Positions 51,701 to 62,267 are shown, numbered from the stretch's first letter. The stretch is 64,000 bases of DNA from Tubiluchus corallicola (GCA_030141605.1 JAQGDQ010000121.1:370001-434000), one strand, 5' to 3'. Numbers and translations: made by a program. The notes: generated by a model not told the origin, from the letters alone.

Positions 51701-54700
51701 CGCTGTCATTTAAGTCCTCTCCCCGTGTTTTCCCCTTCAGGGATTTCATGGCCAAAAACTCCTCCGTTATCTCAAAATTGTCATTAATCCCTTTGATAAA
51801 AATTAAAAGCTGAGCGGTGTCCTTTATGTCATTACTTTCATCCAGCGCCACTGAATATAATGTAAATGACTCCGCTATTTTGTTAAGCTCGCTAGCTAAG
51901 TCTTTGTCAATTAGCTCAACACGGCGAGTCACTGTCCTGCATGACAAGCTAGTTTTTTTCAAATTTGCTCTTGCTCTCAGGACACAAGATACCCGCTGTC
52001 TCTACCATACACTCTTTGAGAAACTCTCCTTAGGAGAAAGGTTTGCTGGTCTTTGCTAATTTGAGGGCTGGCAAATAACTTGCCTTCGTGCTTGATTCTT
52101 GGATGGCAGTTTGTCGGACAAAGATGTTTTGCTGAGCCAGCAAAATAGCTGCCAACCTCTGAGCGGTTGCGGTCCGTTCTTGTGTTGATTGGTTGTTAGC
52201 ATAATTAGCATGCTTGGTGGAAAAGTGATGGCTGATGTTGTATTCCTTTAAAACCGCAATGGTTTCTTGGCAAATAAGACATACAGCCTTGGACCGGACC
52301 TCTGTGAAAAAGTATTTAGTTGTCCATTCCTTATTAAAAACTCGGCACTCACAGTCGACTTTTCATTTTTTTGGCCCACTTATTGCTGCATATGGGTTCA
52401 GAGCAGCATAATTCACAACTCCTGAAGAAAATGGGGACCTGTGTGGCCAACGTGATTATGGCAGCCCTGGCTCATCAATCACGGTATCAGTGCGCATATC
52501 ACTGCGTGTAGTGCTCAATGATTCTAAGGAAATATGGAATGCCATAGACTGGAAAGGAAACACGATTGAATCTGAATCCTTTGAATCTCCAACTAGCGAA
52601 GAATTCAAACGTCATTTCGAGGATCTTCTCAACCCAGATCGTGATGGTCCAGAGGACTTATTATCACTGTGCGATGGTCCAAGTATCCCTATCACAGATG
52701 ATCCGATCGCTTTCGATGAGTTTGTTTCTGCTGCTTCCGAATGTAAATCAAGTAGTAGTGGTGGACCCTCTGGTATTCCTGGTGCTGTGTTCAATTTTAT
52801 CCCAGATAATTGGATTAATTACCTGTGTTTTGTTCTGAATTTCATATTCTTTTCGCGATCTTTCCCGATTCCGTGGTGCTTTAGCCGCCTTGTTACTATT
52901 TTTAAGAGAGGATCTCGTAAGGACTGCGATAATTACCGCGGTTTGTCAATCATGGATTCCCTTGCGAAAATATACGATCAAATTTTGTGCAAACGTTTAG
53001 AGATGTGGTTCAAACCCGATAGGGAGCAGGCTGGCGCCCAAAAGGGTAGATCCTGCATTGAGTGGATTGTGACTCGAAGACTATTAATGGACTATGCACT
53101 GTTTAAAAAGAAGAAATTATATATCGTTTTCGTAGACTTCTCGAAAGCTTACGATAGAGTTCCACGTTCTGGTTTGATTAGGGCCTTGAGAGCTCTTGGC
53201 TGTGGTCTTGTGATGCTTTCTGCTCTTGCTGCCATGTATGTGAATACGCAGCTGGTCCTTGGTGCTGCCGTTATTGGTGTTACATTAGGTGTGAAGCAGG
53301 GTTCTCCGTCATCCTGTTTCCTCTTCACACTGTATATTAACCCTCTTATTCGTGAATTAAAGTCTAGATGTGGTCTCGATGGTTTCCTAGGAAATTTACA
53401 CTGTTTGATGTTGATGGATGATACAATCTTATTGTCAACATCTAGAGAAGGTATTATTCAAAAACTCAGTATCCTTATTGAGTTCTGTGATCAATCCGGT
53501 ATGAAGGTGAACTTAAAAAAGACTAAATTTATGGTTATTAATGGCGATGCTGTTGATCGTCTGGACCTCGTAGTGAACCCCCTTACTGTTAATCACTGTG
53601 ACTATTACGTTTACCTCGGTGCTGTCTTTAGCTCAACAGGAAAATTTAAACCCGCTCTGGAAAAACACTGCGAAGACAAATATTGTCACGTACTGAAGTT
53701 CGTGTCATTTATTTCTAAGAATTCAGCTTATCCTTTTGCAGTTAAGAAGTTAGTTTTAAATGCCGCGCTACTTGCTGCAATTACTTACGGATGTGAGTCT
53801 TGGCTATGCAATGACCTTAAACCTATTCAAGGGATGTATATTAGTGTTATTAAATGTTTACTCGGTGTGCGACGTACAACTGCTAATGATTTGTGTCTCA
53901 TAGAGTTGGGCCTTCCCTCCCTGAATGGTTTTGTGAAGGACACCCAATCTCGCTTTTTCAATAAGATTGTTCGCTCAAGAGTGAATACTCCTGATGATCC
54001 GTTTATGATTGTTTACAATTTGTGTCGCGAGTCAAACACCCCATGTGCTCGATATTTGCGTAATATAACTGGATACCGTGGTGATTTTATCGATGATGAC
54101 CTGAATAGAATCAAAGATAGGATCCGCGCTTCTGACCGTACGAAATTTGTCACATACTTACAACTAAACCCTGAACTCTCTATCCATCGAATTTACTGTG
54201 ACAATGTTAATGAACTGAAACGGATAAAAACGTCAAGGCTCAGACTTTCCTCACACAAGCTTGCCATAGAAACCGGTCGTTGGTCCCGTATTGAAAGAGA
54301 GCGAAGACTCTGTTCATGTGGACAAATCCAAACAGAACTGCACGTAATATGTGAATGCCCTGAAACACGTATCTTAAGAAACAATTCCGATTTAATATTT
54401 GATGATTTAGTGACTTTTTTCAGCGGAAATCCCGCTGATATTTGTAATTTTGTACACGATGCTCTAGCCATTTTTGGTCTCTAATTGTTACTACACCATA
54501 CATTGAGTGATCTATGGACTATGATCAGCCTAAATTTCTTAAATGTTGCAACTATCTCGAAACGATTCTTATGACTTTTTGTATATATCTTTGACCATGG
54601 TCAATAAATAAATAATAATAATAGTGCACCATCTGGTGAGACGCCAGGCATTACAGGACAAGGTCAAAATGAATGCAGTCATAATTATGATATGATTTGA

Positions 54701-55426
54701 TTTGTGCTATACCAATCTTTGGCGGGCCGGGTATGGCCCGCGGGCCATAGTTTGTCCACCCCTGCCCTAGGACTTCAAAAATAAATGTGTAAACACTTCT
54801 GTTTCTGCCACAGACAATATCAAAAGCTGAAATAAACAGAAGTAGTACCAGTGAAATACTAAAGAAGATATGTAGATATAGCCAGGGGTACACTAAAGCA
54901 GCAGCATTTGGCACCAGAGAAAACTTGCCTGGTTGCTGACTGCTTTCAGCACTATCGCTATGCTTAAGTGATGCATGGTATAACCCCATTTAAGCATATG
55001 TAGAAAGAGGGATAATTTTGACTACTTTAGCCTAGTTCATTATAGTAACTAATCCACTCTTTCAAAGCGGGCATATTGCCCGTTTCTTCGATTACTATGT
55101 GGCTTGGTTATGAATACTAGCTGTAAATAAAAGCATAATACTGTGCTGTTCTTGAACACATGTAATGACCGAATCTAAACTTGGTATTATGTGGGTATTT
55201 GTTTGCACTGGAATTTGTTGTTCATTTGCATTCTACATATTCTTTCCTTACCTATGTTTCAAACTTGTTGATTGCATGACATACTTGTTGATTATGTTGA
55301 CCAATTATTGATTAATTGTTTTTCAGAGTTATTGGGAGTTTGTCAAATTCTGAAGGATTTGCCAAAGCCTATAATTGTTCTTTGGGAAGTCGTATGAATC
55401 CTGTGAAGAAGTGCTCTGTCTGGTAG
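36750..55426 (+). CDS. M13 zinc metallopeptidase (neprilysin/ECE-like), 20 exons, long acidic stalk
   Basis: Exons: 36750-36790, 37159-37322, 38032-38925, 41964-42125, 42630-42713, 43286-43488, 43602-43778, 44010-44096, 44713-44837, 45601-45694, 46188-46316, 46853-46951, 47191-47268, 47551-47654, 49067-49125, 49270-49389, 49577-49707, 50004-50165, 50311-50387, 55327-55426; 1029 residues. Type II membrane protein: cytosolic tail, membrane segment about residues 23-43, then REKR (62-65), a furin-like site. Exon 3 encodes about 297 residues rich in Asp, Glu, Ser and Thr, an unusual stalk. The peptidase domain follows: [25 protein letters not shown], zinc motif HEITH (864-868), ENIAD (third ligand E926), C-terminal CSVW. 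All catalytic residues are present. The family cleaves extracellular peptides. Closest resemblance is to endothelin-converting enzyme, but orthology is not established. A TTTTAG just before the first coding exon suggests a 5' UTR intron. Exon 5 has an alternative in-frame acceptor nine bases downstream. Confidence 0.95.
39325..39660 (+). repeat. Left arm of a large imperfect inverted repeat
   Basis: Pairs with 40365-40725. Matching blocks in order include GGCATGA, AACATTTAAG, GCTGAATTGCTCC, GAGAGTGACAGTC, GACTAAAAAGCACAGAA and ACACATGCAATATG. It lies in the M13 gene's intron 3. Similarity is roughly 75-80% by eye. Confidence 0.75.
40365..40725 (-). repeat. Right arm of a large imperfect inverted repeat
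   Basis: Reverse complement of the arm at 39325-39660, separated from it by about 0.7 kb. It may be two opposed copies of one interspersed repeat or the long ends of a single foldback element. No terminal duplication or coding sequence is evident. Confidence 0.75.
41110..41951 (+). mobile_element. Tigger/pogo DNA transposon remnant
   Basis: The ends are CCGTATATACTCGCATATAA and its inverse, flanked by TA on both sides: intact pogo/Tigger-type terminal repeats and target duplication. Inside, 41570-41848 encodes a transposase fragment: [30 protein letters not shown], then IGNMDET. This is the family's first catalytic-aspartate motif (usually NADET), followed at once by a stop. The rest of the DDE domain is deleted. 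The right end is only 12 bases before the M13 gene's exon 4, so the element reaches the splice acceptor. A smaller transposon is nested at 41283-41550. Confidence 0.9.
41283..41550. mobile_element. 268-bp hAT-like MITE nested in the Tigger remnant
   Basis: The ends CAGTGGTGTATTG and CAATACACCACTG are perfect 13-base inverted repeats, flanked by a perfect 8-bp duplication TGTGTCAC (41275-41282 and 41551-41558). Both features are hAT hallmarks. A subterminal direct repeat GCCGTCCACC-ACTTTTT occurs near each end. It has no coding capacity and is younger than its Tigger host. Confidence 0.88.
47904..48650. mobile_element. Non-autonomous pogo-like element, diverged
   Basis: The left end CAGTCTAACCTGTTATTATA and the right end TTATAATGAGTTTTCACCG form a weak inverted repeat, flanked by TA on each side. 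Related words (CCCGTTATAATGCGC, CCCCGCTATAACGC) recur internally, so it may be a composite of several copies. It lies in intron 14 of the M13 gene. No open frame. Confidence 0.55.
50619..52356 (-). pseudogene. hAT transposase relic (BED finger, RNaseH-like core, dimerisation domain)
   Basis: The frame begins [17 protein letters not shown] and holds a BED-type zinc finger (CLIC...HHFSTKH). It meets an in-frame TAA after TSKPFS, then shifts by one base at a poly-A run near 51960. About 303 codons remain open to 51051, with [35 protein letters not shown] and [11 protein letters not shown], all shared with GTF2IRD2/ZBED-type hAT proteins. After a decayed stretch (50820-51050) the dimerisation domain resumes at 50822-50619 ([20 protein letters not shown]). 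Stops and shifts make it non-functional, though most of the core is intact. Confidence 0.92.
52440..54625 (+). mobile_element. 5'-truncated LINE inserted in the hAT element
   Basis: It contains a single long open frame (52490-54484), a short 3' region, and a 3' end TGGTCAATAAAT followed by AAT repeats (about 54602-54625). The 5' boundary is not exact: hAT-type sequence ends somewhere between 52360 and 52480. No endonuclease domain is present, as expected for a 5'-truncated copy. A relative lies at 19828-20400. Confidence 0.85.
52490..54484 (+). CDS. LINE reverse transcriptase, open but lacking endonuclease
   Basis: About 664 codons without a stop. The frame opens at a GTG and has no natural start, because the copy is 5'-truncated. 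Order: linker ([10 protein letters not shown]), RT fingers ([20 protein letters not shown]), [11 protein letters not shown], palm [31 protein letters not shown], then the catalytic box LMDD (residues 308-311), the thumb, ITYGCESW, and a C-terminal CSCGQ...HVICEC zinc-knuckle-like motif. The usual F/Y before x-D-D is Leu, an uncommon variant. The long open frame indicates fairly recent insertion. Non-LTR retrotransposon; clade not assigned. Confidence 0.9.
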   Translation: MRISLRVVLNDSKEIWNAIDWKGNTIESESFESPTSEEFKRHFEDLLNPDRDGPEDLLSLCDGPSIPITDDPIAFDEFVSAASECKSSSSGGPSGIPGAVFNFIPDNWINYLCFVLNFIFFSRSFPIPWCFSRLVTIFKRGSRKDCDNYRGLSIMDSLAKIYDQILCKRLEMWFKPDREQAGAQKGRSCIEWIVTRRLLMDYALFKKKKLYIVFVDFSKAYDRVPRSGLIRALRALGCGLVMLSALAAMYVNTQLVLGAAVIGVTLGVKQGSPSSCFLFTLYINPLIRELKSRCGLDGFLGNLHCLMLMDDTILLSTSREGIIQKLSILIEFCDQSGMKVNLKKTKFMVINGDAVDRLDLVVNPLTVNHCDYYVYLGAVFSSTGKFKPALEKHCEDKYCHVLKFVSFISKNSAYPFAVKKLVLNAALLAAITYGCESWLCNDLKPIQGMYISVIKCLLGVRRTTANDLCLIELGLPSLNGFVKDTQSRFFNKIVRSRVNTPDDPFMIVYNLCRESNTPCARYLRNITGYRGDFIDDDLNRIKDRIRASDRTKFVTYLQLNPELSIHRIYCDNVNELKRIKTSRLRLSSHKLAIETGRWSRIERERRLCSCGQIQTELHVICECPETRILRNNSDLIFDDLVTFFSGNPADICNFVHDALAIFGL

Positions 55427-57540
55427 CAAGGTGACTCTTCTTTTTAACTGAGCCCACTTCACATTACACCCATGATTGGCAGCATACTTATTCGAATGTT
55501 GGTGTTTTGGTGCACGCAAGACAGAGATTATATCTTTTTTATCAAAAAGGCGATCATAAACATAGGTTGCCTGTTGCAACTTGACTTATTGTCTTCAAAG
55601 ATTTTTCTATTTTGCCATTGTAAAGAGATTGATATTTTGTTTATGTTAGACATTTATATTATGAGCCATCCTGAACAAAGTAATGATAAATGGTGCTAAT
55701 TGGTGCTAATGTGTGATGTTGTTAAACTATAACGTTTTTTTCAAATTGCTTGTAGATACTGAACTGCCTTTACTACTTATAAAGCAAGATTTTATGGATT
55801 AAACTCAGTGATTGTCATTGAGCTTCAAAAAAAACAGGGAAATCAGGTTTGTTGTGAAGGACAGACTTGGTCACACTCACTATTTCCTTGATACAGTAAC
55901 TGAATTGATCCAACAATGATTAGCAATTTGACATATTGCAAATTAATATGTAAAATTGCTAATTTGGACTAGGACAGAGAGTGTGTGCTATTCTGTCACA
56001 TCTCGAAATTAAATTCCAAATTTCAGGGACAACTTGTTTGTTTGAAGTGTAAAGTGATGTTTCATTTATCTTCTTTGTGTAGTTTAATTTTTTTATTTGT
56101 TTTGTTTTTGGTTTCAAAATATATCTATCAAATCCAGTTCTTTGTAGTTGTTAAATTGTTATTTAGAATTATAACATATTCCAATGTTATAATTATTGGT
56201 TTTGTGGCTAATCACTTAAATCAATGCTGTGGTTCTTGTTGTTATTTTTAAGTTCATATTTTTTTGCTTACATGTGATTGTGACTAAGTAATATTTCATA
56301 TTGCATTGTTAAACTGTTATATTTAGAGAAAATTGTGTACAAGTAATGTCGAGAGTGAAACAAAGTTGAGAAATTTTTCTTTTGTTACTAGAGGGCAGCA
56401 CATGTTTGATGACACTAAAATGGAAATGAAAACGTATTGGTTGTGCTAGGCTGTTCTCAGTTTCTTACCTTTTATCATTGACCACCAAATGTTGTACATC
56501 ATACATGTATTAGAGTGTCCCTGTATTATACTAATTGAAAAATTCATGGATGTGATCTTTAATCACTTTATTTAAAATCTTTATTATTATCAGTGTGTAA
56601 ATTTTACAATTTCATTAATGATGAGCATAATTATGATACTACATATTTATCGTTTGGCATATTTATGAATTTAGTGTTTTACTGTGCGTTATAGAGAATA
56701 GAGATGCAAAGTAGTGTAGCTGCAATGTATTATCAGAACATATTTCTGCAGTAAAACTTCTTAGAGCTCATTGTACTATTATAATTACCTGTTACAAAAC
56801 TGAAAAACAATAATTAAGTGCAATGAAAATGAACTATTGATTTTTCTGTTTGTTTGAAATGATAACTAAATTCTACTGGATTATTGTTAATTGACCAATT
56901 ATCATTGAGAAGCTTTAAAAGTGGCCTTAACCCAATAGGTGAGTGCGATTTGAGCATCAAACTACTAGAGCAAGTTACGTTTTTCATGGGTCAGTAATAA
57001 TCTCAAGTTTAGCTTAAATTAAATTATATATGACAACGTTTTTTTCAGCTTTATAATCAAAACAATAACTACAATTGAAATAAGTAATTCATGGCACCAA
57101 TAGTTTAGTGCAAAAAGGGAAGATGGTAACTTTTTTGATTACTTTAAATCATGACCTTGGTTTTTGCTTTCTTATATTATATACATACATTATGGTAATT
57201 ACATTTTTTATTTAATTTTATTTATACATCCTTTTGTTGTAGAGAGTAAAGTCATTGGCGCTGCTGTGTGTGTGTGTTTTATGAATAATTAATTTCTTGT
57301 TAATTGATTTTTAATTAACATTGTGTTTATTACATTTTTCAGAAAATTTAACATAATATTTAATTTTACATTCTTTTGTTGTAGTGAGTGAAGTCAGTGG
57401 CGCTACTGTTTCATAATACTGGTATATAGTGTTATATATAAAATATCATACTTCACAATACTATCTTCTTTACAGTAGGCATAATATTATAGCAATGTTG
57501 AATACTTAGGCTTTGATCTTAAATCAATTCTCTTTTCTAG
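55427..57540. other. 3' region of the M13 gene and intergenic sequence
   Basis: AT-rich, with no convincing exon. It should hold the M13 gene's 3' UTR. Two related short passages near 57239-57270 and 57379-57410 share TTTTGTTGTAG-GAGTRAAGTCA-TGGCGCT, a small local duplication. Confidence 0.35.
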
Positions 57541-59570
57541 ATAAAGCTGTTATTACTTTGAAGTTGGGTGGCAATATCACTGTCAAAGAGTGTTACCTGC
57601 ATTTCATAACTATAACGCATACATCAAAGAAGCCGATGTTGTACCTTATGTGGGTGTCGTGCGCTTTAATTTTTGATGCCACGTTGCTGTAGTAGTCATA
57701 AACCTCTCCGCTATAACTGCTAAATAATTTGCTGTCGATATAACATTAGAAGCAGAGATCAAAGCAAGCCGCCACGGCTTCCTTGCTCCAGTATGAAATT
57801 ATGCAATCTAGGATGAAAGGCGCCGCTCACACTCCGCTTTTGCATTGAGAGGAAGTTGGGGAACTCAGTAGCGCGTGGCGATATTTGATTAACGGCCTTG
57901 TTTTATACACATCGCAGAAAGTATTTAAATTAGCAAGGTTCCGACTGATATTCGAGTCTTTGACGTCCGTGACATCTAGTCTAAAATATAGTCTAATGTT
58001 ATAATGTCATAAGAAACATAATCTGCTTAATTACCTACATGTATCTAAGAATATATGTACATATTTCTAAGCTGTTCTGGCATATTGACTAATTAATTAT
58101 TTTGAGTTAATAAATCCATTAATTGAAGTTATGTAGATGTAAGTATAGTGAGTATAGATGGCACAGGAAAAATGGCAGAAATGAAAAAGTAGGTAAAAAT
58201 GGTACAGGTAAAACGGCACAGGAAAAAATGACACAAGTGAAAAGTAGTCAAAAATGGCATACTTAGTAATATAATTATGTGCTTAGGTTTGGATAACAGT
58301 GGGGTATAATTATTTTAGTTATTTTTACCTGTGCCAAGGAAGTTATGCTTCAACACAGTTTGTTTGTCTGTTTATTTGATTGTTTTTTTGTCTGTTATGG
58401 CAAGTAAGTCTATTACGCAAAAACTGTCTAACAGATTTCCATGATAGTTTGTGAGGAAAGGTGGGTATAGAGTGCCAAAATGAGAATCCTTTCGCCTTTT
58501 CTTTTTTTCGCCAAACTTTACCGAACACCACGTAAAAAAACGTTCAATGGGGTCTCATAGGAGATCTTCTTTTTAGTATCTCCACCAAGACACACAGCTA
58601 CGTGTTAGTTCCAGTTCCATTTCGAGAAAATCTCGCTTGTCAAACTCTGTGACGCTGTGTATAACCTTTGTTTATTAATGTGTCTAGCCAATTAAGGTGA
58701 CTTGGTACGCATATATTTGTCTTTCTATTTACCACCGCTAAAATTAATGGCGAACACTATGTGGAACATTCATGCATTGCTGATTAAAAATCCCTTTAAT
58801 AAACAAATATTTTGTGAGTATTTTTGCTAGTCTATATAGTACCAATACATGTCCATATATATTTTTTGAATGTTAGCTTGTTTATCATTGTGTTAAAATT
58901 TTTGAATCAAAAGAATCTGACGGCTAAGATTAGGATTGTTCGGCTTTGGCAGAGATCTGCTTCCTACTGAGCGCATTCTAGTTTTGTTATAGAAATAAAT
59001 TGCATCAAAATAACTTTTTTATTATGTGCTATTTTTCCTACTTTTCCATTTGTGTCGTTTTTTCCTGTGCCATTTTACCTACTTTTCCATTTGTGCCATT
59101 TTTTCCTGTGCCATTTTTACCTATGTTATTTTTTCTATGCCATTTTACCAGCTTTTGCATGTGTGTCATCTTTCCTCTGCTATTTTTACGTTGCCATTTT
59201 TCCAGTGCCATTTTTACCGCGAACCAAATATGCTTATTAGAATTTTACAGTATCAGTATTGCAAGCTAGCTGGCTCTGACATGGACCCCTACTCTCATCT
59301 GCTTTTCGAATGGGCGTTTTGGAAAACTTGTGTTGAAAACAAGTAGCTCATAGAATACTGATGTTTTATTCCAGATGTGACAAAAGTGGTCAAGTGTCCG
59401 AGCCGGGAGGCAACGACAATGAAAGTCACCATATAAACTGGCTCTGGAAAACTGGGTGTGATTTCTCGAAAATTACCCGAAATCTTCCATCGGAAGCTCG
59501 TATGCAGACTGGGAGCATCACGGTCTATATCAACCAAACAATGATGATTCGGCGCATTGAAAAGCAATAA
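57541..59570 (+). CDS. 3' exons of an unrecognised, probably secreted protein
   Basis: Three exons with matching phases: 57541-57653 after TTTTCTAG (GGNITVKECYLHFITITHTS), 59251-59342 after TTTTACAG (YCKLAGSDMDPYSHLLFEW), and 59375-59570 after TTATTCCAG, ending EKQ-stop. The last intron would be only 32 bases, far shorter than any other here, so exons 2 and 3 may be wrongly joined. The alternative is that exon 2 ends the protein at TAG 59344-59346. The peptide has cysteines and N-glycosylation sequons (NIT, NES, NQT), suggesting an extracellular protein. I see no upstream exons or start and do not recognise the family. Repeats fill the first intron. Confidence 0.45.
58158..59216. mobile_element. 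Candidate foldback element with inverted tandem-array ends
   Basis: The left block 58158-58262 is built of degenerate units such as GGCACAGGAAAAATGG. The right block 59054-59216 is built of the same units reversed (CCATTTTTCCTGTGCC). They flank about 0.8 kb. The centre has no coding frame of note and holds a separate repeat near 58330-58560. The exact ends and any target duplication are not clear. Confidence 0.55.
58330..58560. repeat. Interspersed repeat of a type common in invertebrate genomes
   Basis: Contains TTTGTTTGTCTGTTTATTTG, then ATTACGCAAAAACTG, GATTTCCATGATAGTTTG and GGAAAGGTGGGTATAG in that order. I recall this word order from a widespread repeat in marine invertebrate genomes that starts near CCTTGG-GGA-TATGC (here CCAAGGAAGTTATGC). 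Identification is from memory only. Confidence 0.4.
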
Positions 59571-59690
59571 TAGAATTTCTAAGCAGTATCCGAAACAATG
59601 AATAATTCATTATATTAGTAGAAGTATTAGTTATTAGTTCTTTCTATCGTTTCATGTTTCTTTATGTTAGGTTTTATTGCTTAATTCTTG

Positions 59691-59696
59691 AATAAA
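59691..59696 (+). other. Polyadenylation signal AATAAA
   Basis: A canonical AATAAA 120 bases after the stop at 59568-59570 supports a plus-strand transcript ending here. Confidence 0.5.
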
Positions 59697-60719
59697 GACA
59701 CAAAAACTGGAATTCATCTCATTCTTGTATAATTAGAAAAGAACTCAGCAATTTTCCAATATGTACTGTATTAGTATTACTATATTGTATTACTGTATCA
59801 CTAGTAGATGGCGCTACTCTACGCGCGCGTGAGGCTCCGCCTTTGTGTTTCTCACGCGCGTTTAATTAATGCACAGCAACCAGTTATCAAATCTGCAATT
59901 TGCTTTCAAATTTTTATTTACAGTAACTAATAAGGAAGGAATATATGTCTGGAAGCTCAATTCTTCATCCAGCAAAATATTTGAAAAAATTAATCGTTAT
60001 TCACTTAGAAAAAGTAGAAAAAAATCATAAAATTTCTATGTAGTGTAATCACTCAATGCTGAATACAGTACAGTATGATGTCCACTTTTCATTTTAATTT
60101 AATATTTTCATTTATTTGTTTATTTATTCATTTTCTTACTCCTGTATTCGCTTTGTTCATATTTAATTATTTATTCATTCATTTTTATTAATTAAGCATC
60201 TGATGCTATTAATTTTCTTAACTAATAAAAGAAGATGATAACGAAAGCTTGTAGGCCTATATTCAATTATCATCGAATTTTAATTTAATGAGCAATTATT
60301 AAAATTATGTTAACTAATAATTTATTAATAGTAAATTAACGACTAAGTTTTTTTGTTTTTGTGTTTTGCTTTTTATTGTTTCATTTTAAAAAATTTAAAA
60401 GCATAAATACCGGAAGCAATTTTAAAATTAACGCAAGAGCAAATATATTTTAAAAAATAAGATGCGTAATCAGTTATATCAAATGGTACACGGCTCGGCC
60501 AACCTATAAGCAAACCGCAAAAAAGCAGTCTAATTTACGTAGTTATTTTTGCTTATGTAGGTCTAAAAGTCGATTGCAGCTTTGTGCACAGTAAATTAAT
60601 GAGTATTTCGAAACCGCGGCGCCAAAATGTTTAGAAAATTTTAACAAGCCGCTCGAAAATTATTACTTGATCCTTTTCAAAAGCCTTACCCTCGGGCGCT
60701 AATGCAAGTAGCCCTATTC

Positions 60720-60905
60720 AATGCAAATGGGTGGTTCCTGATTCGTGCGGTTAGATCAAAGGGAATGACGTCAGAGTGTACATTGCCTGTCGGCGGCGGG
60801 CATCTGGCTTTGATGTTCAAAACTTTAGTTGGTGTTTCGCCATTTTGGATGCCACGATGCTGTAGCGAGAGGTTCGCTTATGACAGAAAGCTTTTCTGGA
60901 GAATG
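60720..60905 (+). promoter_or_regulatory. Possible promoter and first coding exon
   Basis: A locally CpG-rich patch contains an octamer ATGCAAAT (60721-60728) and a perfect CRE TGACGTCA (60766-60773). At 60880 an ATG begins MTESFSGE and runs into a strong donor TG|GTAAGT at 60905/60906. No downstream exon was found before the window ends, so this is only a candidate first exon. Confidence 0.25.
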
Positions 60906-60906
60906 G

Positions 60907-62267
60907 TAAGTTCATTTTCTGATAATTTTTTGCGCTCTGTTTGTACGAATTGCCAGCGTGGCACGTATAGTTTACGTATGGAGACTGTAGTACAGTCTTA
61001 ACTCGATCAAATTATATTGGAAGTGGCTGGTGCGGGGGTGTTTTTGGGCATATTATGTGAAATTAAAATTAACATTAGGTAAATTAATGGTGTACCTAAA
61101 TAATGATTGGCTCACTGGTAAGCCGAATAAATTTTTATCACTTACGATTACTTATTGGCGTCGTCATACCAGTTTTATTATTTGTTTCGATAAAAAATGA
61201 AAGATGGCGCCCCGTAGAAAATGAAGTTGAAATTTAAGCATGTGCCGGATTTTGTAAAGCAGACGCAAGTCCGTTGTCACTGACTTGTTTTCAGTGTTTT
61301 ATTAAAAGTTATTCCTTGTAAATTTAACTGGTATAATGGTCGTTCGTGTGAAAAGGGTACATGCTCATGATATTGTACTATCTAGCTTCAACACTTTATC
61401 TTAAACCCAGTGATTAACAGCCCTTGCTTATGTGGGTTAGGGTTGTCTGTGTTACAATTCTTATTCTGTAAAACAGATTTAAATATGTGTCATAAGGTAA
61501 GTTAAATAACTCGTAAAATAGATTTTTAATTTAAGCAATAAAAAAACTTTAATAAATTCTGTTATTTGTTTAACAGAATTCATACTGGTGTGTCTTATTA
61601 TGTGATTTACGTAAAACATCATTCAGAATCTTATAAAAATGATATTCACTGTAAAATTTATTGCACTCCGTGCACATGAAAGGACATAAAAGAGTATAAA
61701 ATACATTAAAAAACTGAGAATATATTTAGTAAACATCTATAGGCCTAAGCAGTGAAGTTGTAAAACGTGGTCTAGCTGCCGCCGTAATTATAAAAATTAA
61801 ACGATGTTCAAATAAGGCCGAATACAAATGCCCTTCTCTGACTCTATTTAGAAATAGATTAATAACATGTCATACTAAATCACACACAACACATCAAGTC
61901 ACTTATATAATAATTCAATAATATGAATAACAAGGTCAAATTCTCTTGTAAATGATGCAACATTACAAACCGACATTAGTAATGTGAACTTCATTTAACT
62001 ATTTAAATTTGAGCTACATGCATTACTCTAGTGCAATTCATAGTTAATTTTTATTATTAGGTATCAATTTTTGCTTAGTTTTACGTCCAATACAATCATT
62101 CTAAGATTGGATTAAAAAACCTGTACTCTAATAGATTTTTGTATGTGTATAAGTTTATATAGCTTAAAGGTAATTCGTAGTTAGTTAATATTTAGTACTG
62201 GTGTTATAGTATACATAGTAATAGTTTTGTAGGTACCTGTATGTATAGCACTGTTTCCGATTTTTTC
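60907..62267. other. Non-coding, nothing recognised
   Basis: AT-rich sequence without open frames of interest. If the candidate first exon at 60880 is real, this is intron. Confidence 0.35.

Larger units (their letters stand above)
50481..54764 (-). mobile_element. hAT (Charlie/ZBED-like) DNA transposon, interrupted by a LINE
   Basis: The left end CAGGGGTGGGCAAACT and the right end (inverted) CAGGGGTGGACAAACT are typical hAT-Charlie ends. The flanks ATCTAGGA and CCCTAGGA agree at six of eight bases and are a plausible decayed 8-bp target duplication. The transposase relic runs on the minus strand (50619-52356). The plus-strand LINE at about 52440-54625 splits off the last 140 bases of the element. 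The whole structure sits in the last intron (19) of the M13 gene. Confidence 0.9.

Noticed and set aside
55840-55910. Possible exon reading VVKDRLGHTHYFLDT after AAAACAG
   Set aside because: The acceptor lacks a pyrimidine tract and no neighbouring exon joins in phase; chance is the simpler explanation.
58343-58531. A 62-residue minus-strand frame starting MVFGKVW
   Set aside because: It lies wholly in a widespread non-coding interspersed repeat and has no gene context.
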